Of a DNA stretch of 64,000 bases, positions 57,367 to 64,000 are shown in pieces. The DNA lies in assembly GCF_009707325.1 (NCBI RefSeq), contig NZ_CP046103.1, forward strand, positions 2,210,011 to 2,274,010, in the 5' to 3' direction. How positions within the stretch are numbered: the first letter of the stretch is position 1; every line of letters begins with the position of its first letter. Source of the stretch: Pseudomonas sp. IB20. GTDB lineage: Bacteria; Pseudomonadota; Gammaproteobacteria; Pseudomonadales; Pseudomonadaceae. Position numbers and translations under genes: made by a program. The notes under the pieces are model-generated. The model saw only the letters and a list, made by a program, of their open reading frames with translations, did no database searches and had not been told where the DNA came from.

Positions 57367-58605
57367 ATGAATTCCCTCTACTTGCGCGCTCTGGTGGTGG
57401 GCGTGCTGACATGGCCCGCGCAGGCCTCAGCGCTGACCCTGGATGACGCCTTACGCCTGGCGCAAAACAACGCACCTTCGTTGACCGCTGAGACGGCCAA
57501 GCTGCACGCGGCTACCCAAGCCGCCATCCCGGCCGGCGAACTGCCCGACCCGAAATTGGTGGTGGGCCTGCAGAATTTCCCCGTCGGCGGGCCCAATCGC
57601 GGCACGTTGTATGGCGATGACATGACCGAGCAGATGATCGGCATCCAGCAACAGGTGCCCAGCCGAGACAAACGCAAGGCCCGTATTGAGTTTGCCGATG
57701 CGACGGTAGAACGGGCGGCGGCTGAGGGCCGCATCGAACGCCTTAACGTGCGTCAAGCCACCGCCCAGGCGTGGATTCGCGCGTTCGCAGTGGAGCGCAA
57801 AGAGGCGTTGTTCAAAGACTTCTACCAACAGAATCGCCTGTTGCAAGACAGCGTGAGGGCGCAGTTGGCCGGTGGCCGTGGGCAGGCCGCTGATACGGTT
57901 ATTCCCAAGCAGGAAGCCGCAGAACTGGCCGAACGCGAAGATGAATTGACCCAACAACGGGCCCAGGCTCGCGCCGCCCTCAAACGCTGGATCGGCCCGG
58001 CCGCTAATGAAGCGCCCAGCGGCCAGTTGCCCAACTGGACCTTCGACAGCCACGGTTTGAGCCACAACCTGCATCAACATCCCGAGTTGCAAGCCTTCGT
58101 GCCGCGTACCCGCGAAGCGCAAGCGCGTTTGCAGGACGCCAAGGCGCAGAAGACTTCGGATTGGAGTTGGGAAGTGGACTACCAACACCGCGGCCGCGAA
58201 TACGGCGATATGGTCAGCCTGCAATTGAGCTTCGACCTACCGATTTTTCCCGGCCGTCGGCAAACCCCGGGCATTGCCGCCAAACAGGCTGAGCTGGACC
58301 AACTCGACGCTGAACGCGAAGCCGCCACCCGTGAACATACCCAGCTGCTCGATGACGATTTGGCGGTTTACCAACGCCTGGACCGTGCCGTGCAACGCGG
58401 CCAGGACAGCCTGGTGCCGCTGGCGCAAGAGAAGGTAGCCCTGAGCCTCGCCAGTTATCGCGCGGGTAAGGGCGACTTGATGAGTGTGGTCAGCGCCCGC
58501 CGCGAGCTGGTCGAAGCCCGCTTCAAACAGCTGGAAGCCATCGAACAGCGCGCCTTGATCGGCGCCCAGCTGTACTTCGCCTATTGGGAGCCCACCCATG
58601 AATAA
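57367..58605 (+). CDS. cusC: TolC-family outer-membrane efflux protein (CusC/CzcC-like)
   Basis: The 412-residue product has a signal peptide (about 1-22, ending AQASA). Two outer-membrane efflux repeats of long amphipathic helices follow (LTLDDALRLAQNNAPSLTAETAK; LAQEKVALSLASYRAGKGDLMSVVSARREL, shown in part). It would form the outer-membrane channel of the RND system encoded by the next two genes. It overlaps the adaptor gene by 8 bp. It is shorter than E. coli CusC and closer in size to CzcC. Confidence 0.88.
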   Translation: MNSLYLRALVVGVLTWPAQASALTLDDALRLAQNNAPSLTAETAKLHAATQAAIPAGELPDPKLVVGLQNFPVGGPNRGTLYGDDMTEQMIGIQQQVPSRDKRKARIEFADATVERAAAEGRIERLNVRQATAQAWIRAFAVERKEALFKDFYQQNRLLQDSVRAQLAGGRGQAADTVIPKQEAAELAEREDELTQQRAQARAALKRWIGPAANEAPSGQLPNWTFDSHGLSHNLHQHPELQAFVPRTREAQARLQDAKAQKTSDWSWEVDYQHRGREYGDMVSLQLSFDLPIFPGRRQTPGIAAKQAELDQLDAEREAATREHTQLLDDDLAVYQRLDRAVQRGQDSLVPLAQEKVALSLASYRAGKGDLMSVVSARRELVEARFKQLEAIEQRALIGAQLYFAYWEPTHE

Positions 58606-59824
58606 TCGAATCGCGGCAGTGCTGTTGTCTCTTGGCCTGGGCGCGGGCTACGGGCTGGCGCAGTTGCAGCCGGGCGCGCCTGAACCGGCCAAAAACGACA
58701 AGCAGGCCCTGTACTGGTACGACCCGATGTTCCCGCAACAGAAATTCGACAAGCCCGGCAAGTCGCCTTTCATGGACATGCAGTTGGTGCCGCGTTACGC
58801 CGAGGGTGCCTCTGCTGACACGCCCAGTGTGCAGATCGACCCACGCCAGACGCAGAACATCGGCGTACGCCTGGCGACGGTCAGCCGTGGCGTGATGACG
58901 TCCACCCTGGACCTGTCCGGCATCCTCGCCTTCAACGAGCGCGATGTCGCCGTGGTGCAAGCGCGGGTCGGCGGGTTTGTCGAACGGGTCTACGCGCGGG
59001 CGCCGGGGGATGTGCTCAAGGCCGGCGCGCCGTTGGCGGACATTCTGGTGCCGGAATGGGCCGCAGCCCAGGAAGAATTCCTCGCCCTGCGTCATACCGC
59101 TGACAGTGGTTTATTGGCGGCTGCCCGCCAACGCCTGCGCTTGAGTGGCATGCCTACCGGGCTGATCACCCAGATGGAACGCAGCGGCCAGGTGCAGTCG
59201 GTGTTGACCGTCACCACGCCGTTGGGCGGCGCGCTGCAAACCCTGGACGTGCGCGAAGGCATGACCGTAGCGGCGGGGCAGACCCTGGCACGGGTCAATG
59301 GCTTGGATCAGGTGTGGTTGCAGGTCGCTGTGCCCCAGGCTCAAGGCGCGGCGTTGGCCGTGGGGCAACGCGTGGCGGCGCAGTTTGTCGGGTTGCCGGG
59401 CAAAACGGTCAACGCCAGCGTCAGCGCGATCCTGCCGGCCAACGCCATCGACAGCCGCACCGTGCAGGTTCGCGTCGAACTGCCCAATGCCGACGGCAGT
59501 TTGCGCCCCGGCATGACCGCCCAGGTGCGCCTGGCACAAACCAGCGGGCAAGCGGTGTTGCAGGTGCCCAGCGAAGCGTTGATCCGCACCGGCAAGCGCG
59601 TGTTGGTGATGCTGGCCGAGGAAGGCGGGCACTTTCGACCGCTGGAAGTCGAGGTGGGCGCCGAGAACCAGGACCAGACCGTGATCCGCAGCGGCTTGCA
59701 GGAAGGCCAGCAGGTGGTCGCGTCCGGTCAATTTTTGCTGGACTCTGAAGCAAGTTTGCGCGGATTAGTATCGCCAGCGTCCGGCACTTTTGAAATGAGC
59801 ATGCAGCCCGGAGCTCAGCCATGA
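58598..59824 (+). CDS. cusB: RND periplasmic adaptor for heavy metals (CusB-like)
   Basis: The 408-residue membrane-fusion protein has an N-terminal membrane segment and a heavy-metal binding domain ([20 protein letters not shown] followed by [11 protein letters not shown]). The Tyr-x-x-Pro-Met and Met-rich pattern is typical of Cu/Ag adaptors. Barrel-sandwich, helical hairpin and beta-barrel domains follow ([33 protein letters not shown]). It links the inner-membrane pump to the outer channel. It overlaps the pump gene by 4 bp (ATGA). Confidence 0.92.
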   Translation: MNNRIAAVLLSLGLGAGYGLAQLQPGAPEPAKNDKQALYWYDPMFPQQKFDKPGKSPFMDMQLVPRYAEGASADTPSVQIDPRQTQNIGVRLATVSRGVMTSTLDLSGILAFNERDVAVVQARVGGFVERVYARAPGDVLKAGAPLADILVPEWAAAQEEFLALRHTADSGLLAAARQRLRLSGMPTGLITQMERSGQVQSVLTVTTPLGGALQTLDVREGMTVAAGQTLARVNGLDQVWLQVAVPQAQGAALAVGQRVAAQFVGLPGKTVNASVSAILPANAIDSRTVQVRVELPNADGSLRPGMTAQVRLAQTSGQAVLQVPSEALIRTGKRVLVMLAEEGGHFRPLEVEVGAENQDQTVIRSGLQEGQQVVASGQFLLDSEASLRGLVSPASGTFEMSMQPGAQP

Positions 59825-62800
59825 TCGCCTTGCTGATTCGTTGGTCGGTGGCCAACCGTTTTCTGGTACTGCTCGCCACGCTGTTCATCACTGCGTGGGG
59901 CGTCTGGGCCGTGCAAAACACGCCGGTCGATGCCTTGCCGGACCTCTCGGATGTGCAGGTGATCATCCGCACGCCGTACCCGGGCCAGGCGCCGCAGATT
60001 GTCGAAAACCAGGTCACCTACCCAATGACCACCACCATGCTTTCGGTGCCGGGGGCGAAGACCGTGCGCGGTTTTTCGTTCTTTGGCGACAGCTATGTTT
60101 ACGTGCTGTTTGACGAAGGCACCGACCTGTATTGGGCGCGTTCGCGGGTGCTGGAATACCTCAGCCAGTTGCAGGCGCGGCTGCCGGCGTCGGCTAAACC
60201 GGCGCTGGGGCCGGACGCCACCGGGGTTGGCTGGATTTATCAATACGCGCTGGTGGATCGCACGGGGCGGCACGACCTGGCGCAGTTACGCGCGCTGCAG
60301 GACTGGTTTCTCAAGTTCGAACTCAAGACCCTGCCGAATGTGGCGGAAGTCGCGACCATCGGCGGCCAGGTCAAGCAGTACCAGGTGCAGCTTGACCCGC
60401 TGGCCCTTGCCAGTCGTGGCATCACCCAGGCGCAAGTGGCGGACGCCATCGGCAAGGCCAACCAGGAAACTGGCGGTTCGGTACTGAATATGGGCGAGTC
60501 CGAGTACATGCTGCGCGCGTCCGGTTACTTGAAAACGCTCAACGATTTCCGCGCTATTCCACTGCGCCTCGACAGCAACAATGTGCCGGTCACCCTCGGC
60601 GATGTAGCAACGATTCAACTCGGCCCGGACTTGCGCCGGGGCATCAGTGAACTCGACGGCGAAGGTGAGGCGGTCGGCGGTGTGGTGATCCTGCGCAGCG
60701 GCAAAAATGCCCGTGAAGCCATCGCTGCAGTCAAAACCAAGCTGGAGCAACTGAAAAGCAGCCTGCCGCCCGGCGTGGAAATCGTCGCCACCTACGACCG
60801 CAGCAAACTGATCGACCGCGCGGTGGACAACCTCAGCCACAAGCTGCTGGAGGAGTTCCTGGTGGTGGCGCTGGTGTGCGGGATTTTCCTCTGGCATCTG
60901 CGCTCATCGCTGGTGGCGATCATCTCGCTGCCGGTGGGCGTGTTGATGGCGTTTATTGTCATGCGCTACCAAGGGATCAACGCCAACATCATGTCGCTGG
61001 GCGGCATCGCGATTGCCATCGGCGCGATGGTGGATGCGGCCGTGGTGATGATCGAAAATGCCCACAAGAAAATCGAAGCCTGGCACTACGCCAATCCAGG
61101 GCGAGATTTAAAGGGCGACGCGCATTGGAAGGTGGTGACCGATGCAGCAGTGGAAGTCGGGCCGGCGCTGTTTTTCTGCCTGTTGATCATCACCCTGTCG
61201 TTTATCCCGGTGTTCACCTTGCAAGCGCAGGAGGGCCGGCTGTTCGGCCCGCTGGCGTATACCAAAACCTACGCCATGGCGGCGGCGGCCGGGTTGTCGG
61301 TGACCCTAGTCCCGGTCTTGATGGGCTATTGGATTCGCGGGCGTATCCCTGACGAGCAACGCAACCCGCTCAATCGCGGCCTGATCAGGCTCTATCAACC
61401 GGCCCTCGACGCGGTGCTACGTTGGCCACGCGCGACCTTGCTGGTGTCGCTGTTGATGGTCGCCAGCGTGCTGTGGCCGTTGTCGAAACTGGGCGGTGAG
61501 TTCCTGCCACCGCTGGATGAAGGCGACGTGCTCTACATGCCTTCGGCGCTACCGGGGCTGTCGACGCAAACCGCGGGTGAACTGCTACAGCGCACGGATC
61601 GCCTGATCAAAAGTGTGCCGGAAGTCGCCCATGTGTTCGGCAAGGCCGGTCGCGCCGAAACCGCTACCGACCCGGCGCCACTGGAGATGTTCGAGACCAC
61701 GATCGAATTCAAGCCCCGGGACCAATGGCGCGCGGGTATGACCCCGGACAAACTGGTCAAAGAGTTGGACCGCACGGTGCAGGTGCCGGGCCTGACCAAC
61801 ATCTGGATTCCACCGATCCGCAACCGCATCGACATGCTCGCCACTGGGGTGAAAAGCCCGATTGGCGTGAAAGTCGCAGGCTTAAGCCTGATGCAGATCG
61901 ACGCGGTGACCCAGGCCGTGGAGAAGGTCGCCAAGGGGGTGCCCGGCGTGAGTTCGGCGTTGGCTGAAAGGCTGACCGGCGGGCGCTATATCGACGTGGA
62001 CATCGACCGTGCAGCCGCAGCACAGTACGGGCTGAACATTGCCGATGTGCAGTCGATTGTGTCGGGAGCGATTGGCGGCGAAACCATTGGCGAGACCGTT
62101 GAAGGCCTGGCGCGTTTCCCCATCAGCCTGCGCTACCCGAAGGCTTGGCGCGACTCGGTAACTGCTTTGGAAAACCTGCCGATCTATACACCGCAAGGCA
62201 GCCAGATCACCCTCGGCACGGTGGCCAGGCTCAGGGTCAGTGACGGCCCGCCAATGCTCAAGAGTGAAAACGCACGGCCTTCGGGCTGGGTCTACATCGA
62301 CGTGCGCGACCGCGACTTGGCGTCGGTGGTCAAAGACCTGCGTGAAGCAATCAACCAGCAGGTGCAACTGCAACCGGGCATGAGCCTCAGTTATTCGGGG
62401 CAGTTCGAGTTCCTGGAACGCGCCAATGAACGCCTGAAGCTGGTAGTGCCGGCGACGTTGTTGATCATCTTTGTCTTGCTGTACCTGACCTTCCGCCGTG
62501 TGGACGAGGCATTGCTGATCATCGCCACGCTGCCCTTTGCGCTGACGGGAGGCGTGTGGTTGCTGTACTGGCTGGGTTTCAACTTATCGGTGGCCACGGG
62601 CGTGGGCTTTATCGCGTTGGCGGGTGTGTCGGCGGAGTTCGGCGTGATCATGCTGCTGTACCTGAAAAACGCCTGGGCGGCGCGCAAGGACGGCGACCTT
62701 TTGGCCGCCATCACCGAAGGCGCAGTACTGCGCGTGCGCCCCAAAGCCATGACCGTGGCCGTGATCATCGCCGGCTTGCTCCCGATTTTGCTGGGCGGCG

Positions 62801-62931
62801 GCACCGGCAGCGAAGTCATGAGCCGCATCGCCGCGCCGATGATCGGCGGCATGCTCACCGCGCCGTTGCTATCACTCTTCGTAATCCCAGCCGCCTACAA
62901 ACTGCTACGCCGCCCCAAAACCAGGCACTGA
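59821..62931 (+). CDS. cusA: heavy-metal RND efflux pump, CusA type (Cu+/Ag+)
   Basis: The 1036-residue pump has 12 transmembrane helices. The HME-RND opening [20 protein letters not shown] is followed by the proton-relay segment [17 protein letters not shown] in helix 4. Metal-type signatures include [33 protein letters not shown] and [17 protein letters not shown]. The similarity to E. coli CusA is strong throughout as I recall that sequence, which favours Cu(I)/Ag(I) over the Zn/Co/Cd CzcA group. The protein sits in the inner membrane and takes metal mainly from the periplasm. It ends the operon; repeats follow. Confidence 0.92.
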   Translation: MIALLIRWSVANRFLVLLATLFITAWGVWAVQNTPVDALPDLSDVQVIIRTPYPGQAPQIVENQVTYPMTTTMLSVPGAKTVRGFSFFGDSYVYVLFDEGTDLYWARSRVLEYLSQLQARLPASAKPALGPDATGVGWIYQYALVDRTGRHDLAQLRALQDWFLKFELKTLPNVAEVATIGGQVKQYQVQLDPLALASRGITQAQVADAIGKANQETGGSVLNMGESEYMLRASGYLKTLNDFRAIPLRLDSNNVPVTLGDVATIQLGPDLRRGISELDGEGEAVGGVVILRSGKNAREAIAAVKTKLEQLKSSLPPGVEIVATYDRSKLIDRAVDNLSHKLLEEFLVVALVCGIFLWHLRSSLVAIISLPVGVLMAFIVMRYQGINANIMSLGGIAIAIGAMVDAAVVMIENAHKKIEAWHYANPGRDLKGDAHWKVVTDAAVEVGPALFFCLLIITLSFIPVFTLQAQEGRLFGPLAYTKTYAMAAAAGLSVTLVPVLMGYWIRGRIPDEQRNPLNRGLIRLYQPALDAVLRWPRATLLVSLLMVASVLWPLSKLGGEFLPPLDEGDVLYMPSALPGLSTQTAGELLQRTDRLIKSVPEVAHVFGKAGRAETATDPAPLEMFETTIEFKPRDQWRAGMTPDKLVKELDRTVQVPGLTNIWIPPIRNRIDMLATGVKSPIGVKVAGLSLMQIDAVTQAVEKVAKGVPGVSSALAERLTGGRYIDVDIDRAAAAQYGLNIADVQSIVSGAIGGETIGETVEGLARFPISLRYPKAWRDSVTALENLPIYTPQGSQITLGTVARLRVSDGPPMLKSENARPSGWVYIDVRDRDLASVVKDLREAINQQVQLQPGMSLSYSGQFEFLERANERLKLVVPATLLIIFVLLYLTFRRVDEALLIIATLPFALTGGVWLLYWLGFNLSVATGVGFIALAGVSAEFGVIMLLYLKNAWAARKDGDLLAAITEGAVLRVRPKAMTVAVIIAGLLPILLGGGTGSEVMSRIAAPMIGGMLTAPLLSLFVIPAAYKLLRRPKTRH

Positions 62932-63064
62932 GCAAACTGTAGGAACTGGCTTTATGTGGGAGCGGGCTTGCGGAGCGGAGTGAAATAGTACTGATCCGCT
63001 ATCGCAGCATAGGATCTACCAACTTTTTGTGTTGCTTTAGCCTGTGAGGGGTTAGGTAGATTGA

Positions 63065-63914
63065 GTACATATCCGTTGCTGCGGTAACGGCTTCGTAGGT
63101 TCCGCCCTTACGGCGGGTCACTTTTGGAAAAGAGCCCCAAAAGTAACCAAAAGGGCTCTTGCCCCACCACTCGGTGCCTCGCTAGGCTCGGCATGCCCTC
63201 ACTCCGGCTTGAATCCGTGGGCCGCCGCCATGGGCCATCCTTGGCCCATCGCGGCTAACCCGGCGTCCTGCCGGGTTACCCACGGATTCAAGCCTGCGTT
63301 CGGCCATCGTGGTTAACGGGGCGCCTCAGATCAAATCAAAGCAAGAGCACGGCGGCCTAGTAGCCGACCTGAGTGGTAGAAGCAAAAGCAGGGCAACAGC
63401 ACAGCAACATCCTATCTAGCTGATGTAATGAGATCCCAATGTGGGAGCGGCGGTGCGACGACTCGACTTGCTCGCGAAGGCGGTGGGTCAGTTACACATG
63501 AGCTGACGACCGCCATCGCAGGCAAGCCAGCTCCCACATTTGATTGAGTTTCACTTCCAAGATCAGGTCGGCTGTCAGGCCGCCTCGGCTTGCTTTTGAT
63601 TTGCTTCAACCACTCAGGTCGGCTACTAGGCCGCCGTGCTCTTGCTTTTGATCTTGATCTTAGGCGCCCCGTTAAACCACGCTGGCCGAACGCAGGCTTT
63701 GGAGCGGGGGTAAACCGGCAGGACGCCGGTTTAGCCGCGACGGGGCAGGGACGGCCCGTCGCGGCGGCCCGCGGAGTAATGCCGGAGAGAGGGCACACCG
63801 AGCCGGAGGCGAGGTGTCGAGTGGTGCGCTTTTGGTTACTTTGGGCTCTTTCAAAAGTGACCCGCCGTAAGGGCGGAACCCATAGCAGCCGTTACCCAAA
63901 TAACGGATATGTAC
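63065..63914. mobile_element. composite MITE-like element, copy C/D, with inverted ends
   Basis: The left half (63065-63390) and the right half (about 63590-63914, inverted) both carry the outer GTACATATCCGTT end, the GGTTCCGCCCTTACGGCGGGTCAC block, the cloverleaf core and the GAGCACGGCGGCCTAGTAGCC block. A REPIN (63441-63537) and the TTTGATTGAGTTTCACTTCC tail lie between them. The right core differs from the left mainly by paired changes. No transposase gene is present. The left copy shows several single-base losses relative to the copy at 5443. Confidence 0.7.
63441..63537. repeat. REPIN inside the composite element
   Basis: GTGGGAGCGGCGG... faces ...ATCGCAGGCAAGCCAGCTCCCAC. The two halves are of slightly different REP types. 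A single REP unit also lies at 62957-62980 and another half at the window's end (63977-63998). Confidence 0.75.
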
Positions 63915-64000
63915 CCAGCGCCCCCGCGACAACCAAAGAATCAACCCATAAAAAGATGTGTAGATACCTATGCCCATCGCGGCAAGCCGCTCCCACATGT

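Overview
The window is a high-GC Gram-negative chromosome segment that looks like a fluorescent Pseudomonas. It carries REP palindromes of the GTGGGAGC type, aerobic-type cobalamin genes with cobalamin riboswitches, a Pseudomonas-type methionine gamma-lyase/Lrp pair, and a lipopeptide NRPS locus with tandem thioesterases, macAB and a LuxR regulator. No rRNA, tRNA or CRISPR array was seen.

Layout. 1-1284: C-terminal part of a fatty acid cis/trans isomerase. 1285-2209: repeats and an acyltransferase remnant. 2210-2845: nfuA and its terminator. 2858-12936: two divergent cobalt/cobalamin blocks, each headed by a cobalamin riboswitch. cbtB-cbtA-cobE-cobM runs on the minus strand; cobW, cobN (fused in frame to a ChlI-type AAA+ domain) and a VWA gene run on the plus strand. 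A 667 bp element with terminal inverted repeats sits between the riboswitches. 13152-36811: two giant NRPS genes with seven modules, then macA, macB (to 39803) and a LuxR regulator (39939-40628). 40848-42686: methionine gamma-lyase and its divergent Lrp regulator. 42750-47864: AraC/MFS pair, TonB receptor, second AraC regulator. 48003-51763: polyamine genes (glutamylputrescine synthetase, binding protein, oxidase). 51764-52729: a tandem duplication, an SDR remnant and an SRPBCC gene. 52841-54893: a two-component system. 55306-56300: two membrane protein genes, one of 24 codons. 56932-62931: a small Met/Cys-rich secreted protein and a CusCBA-type Cu/Ag efflux system. 62932-64000: repeats.

The main system is the NRPS locus. 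Adenylation-pocket residues read directly from the translation give Thr, Val/Ile, Leu, Ser, Leu, Ser, Val/Ile. The first condensation domain is a dual epimerising type behind a docking domain, so a two-module starter synthetase should lie elsewhere in the genome. This matches residues 3-9 of the nine-residue viscosin/massetolide/WLIP group. Two adenylation domains with near-identical DNA (residues 4 and 9) are damaged in the same region: one lacks about 0.65 kb and the other holds about a dozen single-base deletions. That points to sequence or assembly error, or to recombination between copies.

The least described structure is a composite repeat family: about 110 bp terminal inverted repeats, a cloverleaf-like core with paired base changes between copies, a REP palindrome in the middle and a conserved tail. 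It occurs at 1376-1940, 5443-6109 and 63065-63914, with a solo end at 42691. Three direct duplications (2858, 51764, 56288) lie at gene ends and may be biological or joins of unmerged contig ends.
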